A DNA stretch of 64,000 nt. Origin: Suillus spraguei (taxonomy: Eukaryota > Basidiomycota > Agaricomycetes > Boletales > Suillaceae). Both the position numbers and the translations under genes were made by a program. Of the stretch, positions 9,135-21,105 are shown piece after piece. Under the pieces are notes generated by a model. That model did not search any database. It was not told the DNA's origin and saw nothing but the letters and a program-made list of their open reading frames with translations. Numbering within the stretch: position 1 is the stretch's first letter; the number at the start of each line of letters is the position of its first letter. The stretch lies in the NCBI GenBank assembly GCA_016800925.1, contig JABCPU010000176.1:1-64000 (forward strand). Reading direction: 5' to 3'.

Positions 9135-11151
9135 TTTATCGGAGGTCGATGGTGTTAGGCGCGGTCAAGGTGAATTTTATAGGGATTGTGGGCGTCTTTC
9201 TCTAGGCTGCGGAGTTGCGTGCATTGCGCGTTTTATGCTGCTTCATTGCATCTACCTGCCTCGTTTCCTTAGACGCCCAGGCACGAACCCTCTACCCTCC
9301 ACTGTTATGGCAAGAAAGTACCCAGTCAATATCATACCTACCATCCTAGACAGTGTAGCCCCCCAGCACCTCTGCAATGAATGCATGCATGCGTCCAAGT
9401 CTTATCTTCTAAGCTTCCAGAGTGTATCTACCTCATCAGGCCAGCAGTCGGTGCTTCCCAGCGCTCGAATGTATCCTACATGACACCATGAACATCGTTG
9501 TTTGTCGTATGGAGGAGCTACTCCAGCACGTCACCACGTCACTTTTTGAACGCATGCACTTAGCTTCCTGTAATATCACTCTTTGATCCCGTCGACTCCC
9601 AAGTTCTTCACAAGTTCTATCATGGAGGAGCACTTTCCTTCCAGCGCTCTGCTCATCTACTTTGAGCTCCGTCCAGTCAAACTGGTTTTAGCTCATTCGC
9701 CAATACCCCCCAAGTCGATCATCATTGGAATCTTTCACCACGCAAGTACCAGTGCAACTTGGTCGCCCTCATTGCAGATGCTACCGAGCCATCTGAGAGT
9801 GTTATCTACTATGGAATCAATAGTCCCTATACCTGGACTACCGAGAAACCATGTGAGATCGACACCAGTTCTTTTACCAAAGCTCTCATCCCGATTATTG
9901 TGTACCAGGCGCTGCATAATCAATTTCAGTGGCTCATGATTATTCTCGCGCATTGCTATGTCCTGTTTCCTTCGTGAATGACAATTGGTACACACTAAAT
10001 GGGGACGCCACGATGGATGATCTGCTTGCTCTTATTGGGCAAACAACCCATTCTGTCTACAGCTCTGTTTTAGCAATACTATGACGAAGTCTCAAGTTCT
10101 TGAGTCGTTCGGCGCATCATGTTTAAGAATCGCTTCAAGCTCACCCATACGATTGTGATCGCGCCAGGTTTTGAATAAGTGCATCGTAATTTTCTAAAAC
10201 TAGATTCTCCATAACTAAACATTTGAAAAGCGCGTCTTTCCTAAGACACAAAACATGACTTCACCGGGAAAGACTGTCACCTGAGTTACTTATTGCTATA
10301 CCGAATGCGGTGGATAATTGAGTTCTGATTGACAGATAAAATCTACGCTGCGGCTCAGCTTACTTACATCTACGTGTTCTGCGGTTGCCCTACATTCCAG
10401 CAGAAGCGTTGAGCACGGTCGAAGTGGGAAAGGTATTCTATCAAAATGTTAGTTATGGACAGTTTGTGCCCAGCAACCCTGTCACTATTCTTGTCGGCGG
10501 TGTCAGCGACAGTCGCTAGCATCTGTCACCTTACAATGTTCTGCACCAAGATTCGATTATCGGTAGCGCTGCCACATTTCTGTCTGCCAAGGACTCTATT
10601 TCAGCTGTCGCCCTGAGCCACCCGGAACTCGTGATCACCACGAGCTCTCTGTATCTTCACCGGTGACGGATGTCAATCAAATGATATCCCCATTATGCGA
10701 AATGTTGATCTAATAGGCACTAGTCTTACCAAAGAACACCGCGCACACAGGCAAGTACAAAAGGTGGGCAGGTATCAGGAACCATTCATGATCTAACAGT
10801 ATTATGGATGCTGAGGCAAGTAGAAGAAACGCTCTCACCGTCATAGTCCAACCTATCAGCCGCTCGATCAAACCACCCCTAAAGTTATGGTTGACCGATT
10901 ATGGTGTGAATGGGCACGCAGCAAAGCCAGCCCACAAGACAAGCGCGCCATCCACGAATGGTAACATGAGGACTTGAGATTGTTCCTGTTGTCGGCGCGG
11001 TACCGGCGACGGCGAGAAGTGGTCAAACAATAGCGGTGAGAGGTAGTTGCACGTGTGAGGATGGCAGGGTGCTCCGGGTCACTGCATGAGGGCTCAGTTC
11101 CTATTCTTGAGTGGTCGTCGAGGGTGCTAGTCCGAACGTACTCGATAGTAA
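9135..11151. other. Conserved WD40-EEP spacer block, unit A
   Basis: About 2 kb without an intact gene, recurring in every unit (19171-20600, 22108-23511, 31718-33730, 41474-43504, 62683-64000). Similarity between copies is high throughout. Weak coding-like stretches occur on the plus strand, for example near 9840-9977 (SFTKALIPIIVYQAL) and near 10580, and on the minus strand near 9990-9810 (CTNCHSRRK). None has a complete frame or convincing splice set. The 9135-9300 part is the upstream region of the WD40 gene. I cannot assign a function; it may be a decayed gene. Confidence 0.5.
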
Positions 11152-11915
11152 TCAGACGGTAAAGCTAAGTCTCAGCCCGAAATAGTCACTGCAAGGGATA
11201 TAGTTGGAATACTCGCCGGGCTTGGGCACCTCAATCAGACCAGGGTGGAGAATCTCCATGTCCTTCGCGTCTACGCCCGACATCGCAACCTTGTCCAACC
11301 TTTCAGGTCCCAGTCCGTCATGTCGTTCCACCCCCACTCCCCCACGTAGCTCCGTCAGGCCGTTTCTTTCTTGACCCACGCATCCACAAGTCCGTTCTTG
11401 TCGAGGAGAGCATGATCCTCGAGGCTGCCACCGCATCCAGGCTCGCGCAGAAGGTTGGCAAGGATCTCCATCTGCTCGGTACGGTAGGAGAGCGTGTCCC
11501 CAAGAGAATCGAGATGAATTTTGACGAGACGCCAGGTTGTGGTTGGGGAAACGTGACCAAGTATGAACTTCTCCCCTCTCTCGAGCCCATTTGGTCCTCG
11601 GCGTTCGTCACCAGGAAGGCTTCGCGAACTTTCAGATTGCAGGATAGAGGTGCGGACGTCGGACGTGACTTCTTGGAAAAGATAATGTCAGGTCGTTTGG
11701 GTTCCTCGAGGATACCACCGAGGAGTAGGTTGGTTCGTGCAACGGGATGCGAGAAGGCATCGAAGTTCTGTGTTATGAGAGAAAGGCGAGGTGTGAGAGA
11801 AAACTGCTGTGTCACTTGGTTCGGTGCGCATCTCGGAAGATACTGGTGCCCACAGTCGGTTGGATGACTTGAAGGCGGAGAAAGTGCGCTGGCAGAGTCT
11901 GCTGGCGGCCATGAA
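11152..11915 (-). pseudogene. TDP2-like endonuclease/exonuclease/phosphatase, unit A, degenerate
   Basis: Remnant of a gene better preserved in unit C. Recognisable pieces are LITQNFDAF (near 11770), RPDII (near 11700), the product-end segment KVAMSGVDAKDMEIL (near 11270) and the terminal SDYFGLRLSFTV with a stop at 11152. The regions that should carry the VNVHLDS and GDFNAI catalytic motifs are deleted or out of frame, and the catalytic SDH has become SDY. The family cleaves phosphodiester or phosphotyrosyl-DNA bonds, but this copy cannot be active. Confidence 0.8.
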
Positions 11916-12131
11916 AGATATGTGGGAACCTGGGAAGCTTTGATCTCGGCTTTATGTAACTGGACAAAGAGTGCGACAGAGCTGCTGAGCGCTGACCAGC
12001 GACAAACAGTACTTGAACCAGCCAAGTGATATTCCAAATGCGAACAAAAACACTGGTATAATGATGTTGTGATAGGTACAAAAAACAAAGCTATGACATT
12101 TCTACTTGTTGTGCCGCACATATTCCAATTT

Positions 12132-15100
12132 CTATATCCTCTCAGGCTCTGCACCATCTGATCCGCGATCCTGTGCGACCGCTTCCTCTGATCGTGTCTG
12201 TTGAGCTGCTGCCAATCTCTTAACTTCCTGTCGTTGGGCTAACTTCGACCACGGCCTAGATTGAAGTTCTTTCACATCAATAATCGCGAGCTGCTTCTCC
12301 AACAAACGGCAGAGGTCAAGACCATGACGCGCGAGACGCGGTAGAATAGAGACAAATTGCAGTGCTTGGAGGGGGTCTCTGATGTCGTAGTGTCGGATGT
12401 TCCGTTCCATGACGTAGATTTGCTACATCACTGGTGAATTCCTTCGAAAACGGTGAACAAAGAGAGCACATACCTTATTTGTCATCCATGCCATGGTGAC
12501 TGCACCAAGTGTGCCGTTAGCAATCAGTCCAAAGACAGGCTTGTCTATGATTTCGAGTTTGGAAAGGAAGGTGACCGCTGAAACCAAATACGTTTTCATT
12601 TTGTTCATGGAAGTTGAAATTGCGGACTCGTCCTTCTTTTTGTACTCAGCCAACAAGACTGGAAGTAGTAGGTTTTGTTGACTAGGTTCGTCACAGGGCG
12701 CATCCCTGGAAGGTATGGCTTCTTGTATCTGCGTCACTTGATTGCGATCAGGATGGTGGAGGAATGGGTTGTGCAACTGATTTCGATTGGGTTCTCTGGA
12801 TTCCGGTACACAAGAAGAGGAGGGGACCTGAAGTGATGCGCCGGATATTGTGTTTTGGGGGTGACCAACCGGCGCTTCGATCTGGTGTGGAGTTTCCCTC
12901 ATGCTTGTGTCGAGCTTGTCCGGCTTTGGATCCTGAACAAGCATAAAGGATTTCAAAAACTTGTCCTTCTCCTCAATGCTGGATATGCGTTGCAACATTG
13001 CAGTAGTAACGCCAGAACATGGAATGACAAGGATTGCATCACATTTTCCAGTGACCGGTTCCTTAGAGGAGTGATCTGCAATCACTTCAGCAAATTTGCC
13101 CATCAAGAGGCGATGCCTAATATCATGAGAAAATTGCATTGCTTGATCTTGCGCGGCTGCGGCCTGCTCCCAACTGCAACTGGTCTCTCTGGTCAAAGGA
13201 ATACATCGCTCCTGTTCAAGGCAGAGGTCCTGGTATTCCCAAGTGACCTTGTGGGCTCGCAACGCAAAGGAAGCGTCATCGGCAGCAACATTACAAGCCA
13301 GGTTCAGATGTCGCTCCAGCCTAGACGAATAATTAGAATATAATTAGAATGAATATCGCCTGGCATATAAACCACGCACAACACATCCCGTTGTGAGGGA
13401 ATGGGGTGGAAGAAGTTGAGAAGCAAAGCATCCCATTCATGACACCGATCGGCTTCGTTGGCGCCCTGCAACTTTGCAATATCGTCACACTGGCGAGCAC
13501 CGGTGACAGCGTGCAATAAATTTGAGATTTTGGACGAGATAAGCTCGACATCCTCCAACGACGGAACATCATTTGGGGTGAACTGGGAATTGAGACCGTT
13601 CATGGTGCATAGGTCTGTTCTCATTCCCGACACAGAGCGATCTACCTTGGCATTCAATAGCTGCCCGCGATGTCATGAGAATTAGTACCAAAAGTGATCC
13701 TACAGACTCACTATGGTTCTGATATCATCCGACCAGCTAAATGCCGTCATTTTATCATACAACTCTACCATTGTATTAATTCCGGTCTTCTTCGCTAGTT
13801 CTTCAGACTGTACTGGGATCCGACCGACGGTGAACGCATTGCGTTCAAACAGCCAGTTGGATAATGTCATACTGTCATCAAGGCCGGTATCAGACAGAGC
13901 GGCAAATCTGGACACGAGAAACAATCATTGAACGGTGGTCAGCCAAGAAACAGGTTCCATACTGCGAGTGCGGGTATGGGCTGGGTGCACGCGATGATGT
14001 CGATGTCTTGACCTCAGATAACGATCGTGGCGTTGGACTGGTCCTTTTTGATGATCTCTTCGAGGACGATGGTTGCGGCCCTCTTCCTCAGCAGGTAAAA
14101 TAAGATCATGAATAGAGTAACTGATGCAAACCTACCGTCCTTTCACGTTCGTCGCGCGGGCCTCTTGGGGTGCCCTAAAGCTTCGAGTTAGTTTTGTGTT
14201 GATGAGTGTGACACAGCTCAAATTATTGACCGGATGTTTGCGCCATGGACTTGTTCATTCTCAACGACCGTCGCAAGCAAGGGAGAACTCACTGTTTCGT
14301 ATGGTACAAGCGCAGTATCCGAGAGCAATGGAGGAGTACAAGGACTGCATGAGGATGATGCCTGGCTAAATGGGCATTAACATTCTGACTTGCAAGTAAA
14401 AATAAAATGTCATACCTAGAACTCGTCTCCAAGTGTACCTGGTGGGTCCAGGACGCCACCCGTTCATCCAATGATCCTCCAGACTGAGTTTCAAAGTCGG
14501 GTAAATCGGATCTCCAGTGCAACGGAGTCAGGGAATCGACTGCTTCTATCGATATCGAACCCTTGATATCTTCGAAATGAGTCCGCAACCCCAAAATGAA
14601 TTGGGCAAGGTTGATAGCGGAACAGGTGTCGGTGAAATCAAACACCCCCATCGAGGAATCTAAGCCGATATCTGCCGCTAAAGCGAGGTGCGCTGCAGGC
14701 TACAGGAAGGTCAACGTGGAAAAAATATGCAGTGATTTTGAACTTGCCATGTGGCCTTCCTCTGACTGATCGGGGTCGAGCCACCCGAAAATGGCCGTGG
14801 CAATCGTACCCGTGCTGGAACAGCAGAGGCCAACAACAGGCTGACGGATCCCCCACACACGTCTCTGATAAAGAGTGCTGCACATTAGAGGAACGATATT
14901 ATGGGAGTCGGCGACTAGTAAAACTGGGACCACAGCAGAAAGGCGTCTGCCTCGACCCGAAAGCATGTGCGCTTGCAAGGGTAGGTCGAGTGACTCAAGA
15001 GAGCCATCGCTCGAGTCAGAATCTGCGGAATGCATTGACTCATCCTCGTCTTCCACGTTTCGCGAGATGGTCCTGGATGTGTTAGAATGGGTCCTAGGCG

Positions 15101-15614
15101 CAGAAAAGATGGCATGTGCAGCAAGAAGAGTGGCACATCCGTCGATGAGATTTAGCGGCTGACTCGCCACGTTCTGCGCTCGTGGCATGATGAACGATGC
15201 ATCTTCGCTGTAATGATATTTGGTTCTTGGTTCAATGCTTGACGAGCATGTCACTTACAGAATCATAACATCTGGGGACAACGTATTTGACAGTGAATGG
15301 AGGAGCTGAGACCAAAGGGGAACAGTAGATCTCTCGCCACCGTAGTGAGGAAGCTCAGCAAGTGCGCTTAGTCCTGCGGCTGTTGACTGAATTAAGACCT
15401 GAAAATCCTTTGCAGTGTATGAATCTGATGCAAGTGCTCCATGGGAAACGAGTGACTCTAAAAATGTTGAAGACAACGCACTGGAAAGATGCTCCGAGTT
15501 GTTACTGGGGCTGTCGGGACAGTGGAACGGCGACAACAATGAAGCAATACCGCGCACTGGTTCAGGCCAGCCTCTGGGCTGGGTCACATAGTGAACAACC
15601 TCGCCAAAAGTCAT
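12132..15614 (-). pseudogene. Gene X, unit A copy, frameshifted
   Basis: Multi-exon minus-strand gene of unknown function, see the unit D copy for the layout. Visible exons include 15614-15259, about 15207-14742, about 14693-14416, small exons to 14060, about 13913-13716, about 13664-12474 and 12422-12132. In the large exon, near 13330, an 11-bp tandem duplication (ATATTCTAATT) shifts the frame after GDIHSNY relative to B and D. The same duplication is present in unit C. The sequence on both sides remains well conserved, so the loss appears recent or the two halves have been maintained by exchange with other units. Confidence 0.75.
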
Positions 15615-16187
15615 TATAAGTCAAGCGGTGTAGACTTTGGAAGCACTTGGTGGTTAGTTGTACTAGCACGTAGTACTTAAAAGTTAACGCTAGATTCAGC
15701 AGTATGCAATTGATCGAAGAATGTCAATGATCGATTATTCGGTCACGTGCACTCTGTTGCACGTGTGACAAATTAAGTGAGTTTTTTGAGTACCACCGTG
15801 GCTTTAAAATATGCGCCAGTGTGATTTTCATATGCTCTTGCGAAGAAAAACATAAGGCAGCATCAGAGGCTTCGCCCCATCTTATTGTCAATATGCTATT
15901 TCCGCCATTTCATATCCAAAATGTGCTAATCGATGCTTTTTTCCTCAGCCACTACGATAATCATCATATTCTGACACATCCCAGCTGTTTTGAGCACAAC
16001 CAGTTCTTACTGGGGCTGACCAGTGATAAACAGTACAGCAATTTGGTGCGAGATGACACTAGCTGATGCAGAATGTAGTGCCCAATGGATGTCTTCAATG
16101 TCTGCTTTGAAGGGCATGTGGTGTCTATGCATGCATCTATATGGTAACAGTACAAGCGCAAACAGATACCCTGACCTTAAAATACAG
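15615..16187. promoter_or_regulatory. Gene X promoter region, unit A, with paired CACGTG boxes
   Basis: Spacer between gene X (start 15614, leftward) and the 3' end of the unit B HET gene. Two palindromic CACGTG hexamers lie at 15744-15749 and 15760-15765, about 130-150 bp upstream of the gene X start. CACGTG is the binding site of bHLH factors of the Pho4/Cbf1 type in fungi. The pair recurs in B and C; in D the second box has changed to CACATG. Function is inferred only from position and conservation. Confidence 0.4.
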
Positions 16188-18164
16188 CTAGAGTATTTCT
16201 ACGGTACGAATGTCCATGTTATCAACGGAAGTAATGTCTTTGACTTGTGCAACAATGTTACAGTCCGACGCGATCCTCTTGTATTCTCCGACACGCTGCT
16301 GTGTTAGTAAAAATGCGTCGAAAGGCTGTCCGAGGCGAACCATCAACCGCAACGCTCGATAGACGGGCTCCCCTTCAACAGGCGAACCGCCGTGAAACTT
16401 GTCAGAGGCATATAGTTGGGAGTCGTCCAACGGGGATCCGGCCTCACTCCAATCTCCTATGCTCTCCGTATCATCTGTGGAGTCGGGCTGCTCTGCAAAG
16501 TCGGGCACCCAGATCAGATCTCGATCCCATGCACGGATAAGTAAGAATGTCTGCTGAACGGGCTTTGCCCGCGAGAACTGGACTAGAGTCTCTGCAGTGG
16601 TGATAAAGAGATCGTGAAGGCCGTCTGCCTTGATTCTATACTCGGCTGAACCACGCTTCCGTCTAACTTCCGTGACACGGAATGAAATGCAAGGCAGATG
16701 AAGTCTGCAGTTTGCGAACCGAGGAGCGCTCAGCTGTTCAAGCTGGTCATACATTTTCGATGCTAGAGCTGTAGACACGGATTCGCGCAATGAAGAGACT
16801 TGGGTGTGAATATCATCTTCAGACAAAGGTGGAAGGGTGCGTGAAGGGGTGGTGTAAGAGGTGATATGAGCTGGAAGACAGCTGTTGAACTCGGAAGGTT
16901 GTCCGATCCAGTCGAGAACACTGATGTCGCCCGATTGAGCAACGATTTCCTGCAAGAGCCGCCCAAGCGCACGTTGCTTCCTCTCGCCGTAAATGACAGG
17001 TAGCGTGATGCCAAAGATACCAAATAATGAGTACGCGACATCTTCCTGTAAAGTGGTGACGCGCTTTGACGCCCACTGCAGTTTCTGGCGCGCGGCGCTC
17101 ATACCTGGACGAAAAGTCACCAGGGCCTGCGCATCTATCCCCGTGGCATTCTCCAACTCCTTCATGATTGCAGAGGACTCCTTGTGGTTAGGAGAGCGAT
17201 CGCCGAGATATAACGACCAATCTTTTTGATAAAAGATGACAACTTTCGGAGCGACGAATTCTTGGAAGGTCCATCCTCGCTCATTCCAAACACTCCTCGC
17301 CAGTGCACCGGGCATGGATGACGGAGGGACATCGGATAGGTAGACGATGGTAAGTGCTGAGTGGCGGTACCAGACGAACATGGAGTTAACCGATTCCTGA
17401 ACCTCGGTGTTGCTCCTCTTGTCGATGCAGCATGTGTCCATCCATGCCCATCGATACCCAGCATCACGAGCGACTTTGCAGAAAGACTGCAGTTTCGCGA
17501 TGCCACCGAGCCCGTTCAACTCGTATACGACTTTGTCTTGAATGTCGGGCAGCACCGCCTCCATTTCTTCCCATCTATGCGATAGGAGGACGCAGCTGAA
17601 GTACGTCGCCACGACATCTTTGATGCGCCCAGTTTGGAGGTATGAATGCTTTGTTGTGGATGACAAAAGCTCCTTGTACTCTGCACTCGTTTTTAAGGTG
17701 CTCATTTGTGCCGCTCGGTCGCACAAGAGACCCGTAGAGGTATTAAGAAGACGTAGAGGGGCATATTCGAGTTCCGTCCCAACGGCTCTTTGGATAGCGT
17801 CTCCTACTCGGGATGGATGGATATACTGCTGACGCAGATCTGCAGAACGAGATGAGCATTTCGAGACGATGGAGGAGTGGTCTAGGGCTTACCTCGTACT
17901 TTCGCTTCGGGAGCATGGTCCAACTTGGACAACATGATTGTGAAGGCGTCGATAGCTTCGTCGTAACGTTGCAAGCCATGCAGTGCTGCATGTGTCAACT
18001 GGAATCCAATATGAGACGAAGGATCGAGTTCGATGACCTATGCATCGCGGAAATCAACAAGGACTGCAAAAACGTAGAAGTCATCACACCTTTTGCGCGT
18101 CCAGGAGCGCATCCTCCCACATCATTTTATCTAACTTTGCCTGGCTAGACTTTGCAAAGGGCGT
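16188..18164 (-). CDS. TPR-HET protein, unit B copy
   Basis: Exons about 18164-18090, 18037-17893 (145 bp) and 17839-16188, with the same phases as in unit A. TPR-like exons are followed by an N-terminal helical segment (LRQQYIHPSRVGDAIQRAV) and a HET domain carrying SHRWEE, WAWMDTCCIDK, RGWTFQEFVAP and EDVAYSLFGIFG. The C-terminal 230 residues include a conserved FANCRLHLPCISF block and end in VEIL. No stop or frameshift was found. The TPR exon has an in-frame stop upstream (TAG near 18175), so translation either begins at the ATG pair near 18141 or the exon is spliced to the upstream WD40 gene, whose stop is only 44 bp away from the start of this reading frame. Confidence 0.82.
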
Positions 18165-18207
18165 GATGGCAATCTATACGACACATGTTCAATATGTGGT
18201 ATATGAA

Positions 18208-19170
18208 TCAAGGACGAAAACATGCCTTTGGAATGATGTCACCGGGTACTGCCCACTCTGTGATCATCTTATCGCCACCTCCACTGAGGATGTGTTTTCC
18301 ATCCACGGAGAAAGTGACGCATATCAGGTAGGATGAGTGCCTGAAGGTGGCGACGGTTCGTTGATCGAAGAGCTGCCAGATACGGACATCGTTATCCCCA
18401 GATGCCGAGGCAAGCAGGGTGCCAGCAGGATTAAAGGTGATGTCAAAGATAAATCGAGAGTGGCCCGTCCAAGGATCACCAACCTGCTGCCAGGTTGATG
18501 TATCCCATTCGCGTATGGTAGGATCAGAACCATAGCCGCATGTGAGAAGGCGTGTGCCATCGGGCGTCCACGCGAGTGACCAATTGTATTTTGTGTGACC
18601 CTTGAAGGATGCGACGCGTTTTCTTGTGCCTGAATTATAAATTTGAATATTGCCGTCTGTTGCGATGGCAAGAAGTTCTCCAGACGGCGAATATTGAACG
18701 CAGTTGACCGAATCACCACACCCGATCGGATCTGCTTGTTGCTGCCAGGTTTTGGTGTTCCACAGTTTCGTCGTTTGGTCCCATGAACCACTGGCCAGTA
18801 CTTTTCCATCGGGAGAAAAGTCCAGCGAGCGGATCCGATCGGAGTGGGCGTTGATGAGTTTGTTTAGTGATTCTCCTGTTTCTCCGTGCCAGATGATGAC
18901 CTTTCCGTCTCTATCACCGCTTGCTATCAATTGCCCATCTCGTGATACTGCCAAACTCCACACCCAATTGCGATGCCCCTCCATCTTCTTCAACACATCA
19001 CCTGTTTTTAAGTCCCACAGACGAAGCGTCTTGTCGTCCGAGGCTGTAACCATCCGCCGTTTATCGGGGACAACTGCGACTGCCATTACCCAGTCTTCAT
19101 GACCTTTGAAGGTCCGCAGGGGGATAGGCATAGGGATGAGCTCTGGCTTTTTACTAGAGGTTGACGGCAT
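18208..19170 (-). CDS. Seven-bladed WD40 repeat protein
   Basis: A single 320-residue frame with seven WD40 repeats, enough for a closed propeller. The blades begin with FKGHEDW, MEGHRNW, INAHSDR, IGCGDSV, FKGHTKY, WTGHSRF and FRHSSYL and end with motifs such as LRLWDLKT, VIIWHGET and VRIWQLFD. Such propellers act as protein-interaction or ligand-sensing modules. The gene sits immediately upstream of the TPR-HET gene on the same strand. In fungal HET-E-type proteins, WD40 repeats recognise the non-self partner while HET executes. Here the two may be separate proteins or, after splicing, one. It is the only intact WD40 copy in the window. Confidence 0.85.
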   Translation of the reverse strand: MPSTSSKKPELIPMPIPLRTFKGHEDWVMAVAVVPDKRRMVTASDDKTLRLWDLKTGDVLKKMEGHRNWVWSLAVSRDGQLIASGDRDGKVIIWHGETGESLNKLINAHSDRIRSLDFSPDGKVLASGSWDQTTKLWNTKTWQQQADPIGCGDSVNCVQYSPSGELLAIATDGNIQIYNSGTRKRVASFKGHTKYNWSLAWTPDGTRLLTCGYGSDPTIREWDTSTWQQVGDPWTGHSRFIFDITFNPAGTLLASASGDNDVRIWQLFDQRTVATFRHSSYLICVTFSVDGKHILSGGGDKMITEWAVPGDIIPKACFRP

Positions 19171-20600
19171 TGGGCTGGGTGAGGTGGACTTTGGAGGTAT
19201 TGTGAGTGTCTCGCTCTAAGCTGTAAAGGTGCGTGTATGGTGCGTTTTATGCTTCATTGCATCTACCTGCCTCGTTTCCTTAGACGCCCAGGCACGAATT
19301 CTCTACCCTCCATCACTGTTATGGCAAGAATGTACCTCATCAGTGTCATGCCAGCCATTCTCGATACTGTAGCCCCCAGCACCTCTGTAATACATACATG
19401 CGTCCGAGTCTTCTCTTCAAAGCTTCCAGAATGTATCCCATTTCATTCACTCGAACAGTCGGTGCTTCCCAGCGCTCGAATCTATCCTACATGACTCATA
19501 GTCATTGTTGCTTTTCGTGTTGAGCAGCTACTCCAGCATCACCATATCACTCTTCGAACACGTGTATTTAGCTTACCGAAATATTACCCCTCCATCTCAT
19601 CGACTCCCAAGTTCTGCGTATTCTGCAAGCAACCAAAATTTCATATTCTCACATCTAAAACTCGTCACCAATTCTGTCACGGAGGAGTACTTTACTTCCA
19701 GCGCTCCGCTATGGTTCAACTCTACTTTAAGTTTCACCCACTCTGGGTTTTTAGCTCATTCGCCATTACCTTCGTCATCATTGGAGTCATTCACCACGCA
19801 ACTACCAGTGCAACACGGTCGCTAACCTTCGGCGAGCACTACAGACGATACCGAGACACGAGTTCAAGAGTGTCTTGGAATGCCATCTACCATGGAATCA
19901 ATAGTCCCTATGCCTGGGCTGCTGAGAAATCAAGTGAAATTGACGCCAGTTCTTTTGATAAAGTTCTCATATTATGTACCAGGCGCTGCATGATCTATTT
20001 TTTTTTAGCGATTCATGTTTATTTTCGCGTATTTCCATGTGCTGTCTCCTTTGTGAATAACAATTGGTGCACACCAAGTCACATGGGAACGACACGATGG
20101 ATGATGGATTGCCTGTAGAATGAGCGAGCCCACGCCCAAGGATCTTCGCATACACATTCTGTCTACGTCTCTTCTCTAACAATATTATCAGGCTACTTGT
20201 AGCTCCGAGTTCTCGAGCCGTTCGGTGCATCATGCTAGAGAATTGCTACAAACTTACTCGTACTTGTGATCACGCTACGTTTTGAATAAGTGTTCCGTAA
20301 TCTTCTAAAACTAAATTCTCCATAGCTAAAAATTTGAAGGGTACGTCTTTTCAATATGGTCTTACGGTGATCGTCAACAAGTTGCTTATAAACCCAATGC
20401 CATGAATAATGTCACTAGTTCTAATAGACAGATGGATGGTCAAATCTAGGCTGCAGCTCAGGTGACTTACCGCTATGAATTCTGCGGTTGCCCTCCATTC
20501 TAGCGGAAGTGTTGAGCATGGTCAAGGTAGATTGACAACTCCCTAGGATTCCTGACTCGGCATATCCAACCTCGAGATGGGTGGTATTTTTTTTTTTCAC
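19171..20600. other. Conserved spacer block, unit B (first copy)
   Basis: Matches 9135 to about 10480 of unit A in order, then ends near 20600 next to a T-tract (20588-20599). No intact gene was found. The part near 19900-19990 corresponds to the short coding-like stretch of the other copies but is frameshifted. Confidence 0.5.
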
Positions 20601-21105
20601 CAATCGTATGTATACTGCTCATGGCATTTCTCCAATAGTTTTAGTCTACGTATATTGCTGATGTAGGTGTGAATGTCTTTGCACTGTCTGGACTGCGAGA
20701 GAATGCGTGCCAGTGATTGAGCGGTCATGGTTCGTTCGTCCTTCTTTTTGGCAAGCAAAGTGGACCCGCAATGGTGAACTCGTCCATAGTCGGGTACGCG
20801 TAGACTGGGAAGCAGGATAGGCGGGTGTTGAGAATTTGCTCGCAAGATAACTGGTCTTATTTCTATATCTCGATTCTATGCTCATTTTCAGAACCTTACA
20901 TTGTAATGATTGCAGACGAAACGTTGTCTCATCATTCAGGTCAACTGGCAATTGTGGCCTGTCAGAAGATGATGGTGATCTGATATGGAGTAAAGAAGGC
21001 GATAAAGAATGATGACCTGCAACTCGGAATAGGGTTCTTATGGTTCAAGCTTACCCTCCGAGGACGTTATAAGATTGTTCAATTTGATATACCGAGTCTG
21101 TTCCA
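20601..21105. other. Unassigned sequence unique to unit B
   Basis: About 500 bp with no counterpart that I recognise in other units. A minus-strand open stretch (20845-20600) has no family resemblance. It lies between the truncated first spacer block and a truncated WD40 fragment, so it may be foreign filler at a rearrangement junction. Confidence 0.4.

Larger units (their letters stand above)
5838..16014 (-). repeat. Array unit A (HET, WD40, block, EEP, gene X)
   Basis: First tandem unit, about 10.2 kb. The period is measured between equivalent occurrences of the GCTGACCAG motif downstream of each HET gene (5838, 16015, 28592, 38808, 48532). All genes are on the minus strand. HET is open, WD40 is frameshifted and split by a MITE, EEP is degenerate and gene X carries an 11-bp frameshifting duplication. 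The HET 3' flank is about 100 bp shorter than in the other units. Confidence 0.85.

Noticed and set aside
9135..11151. A plus-strand gene spanning the spacer block.
   Set aside because: Coding-like stretches are short, interrupted by stops in most copies and lack consistent splice signals, so I did not call a CDS.
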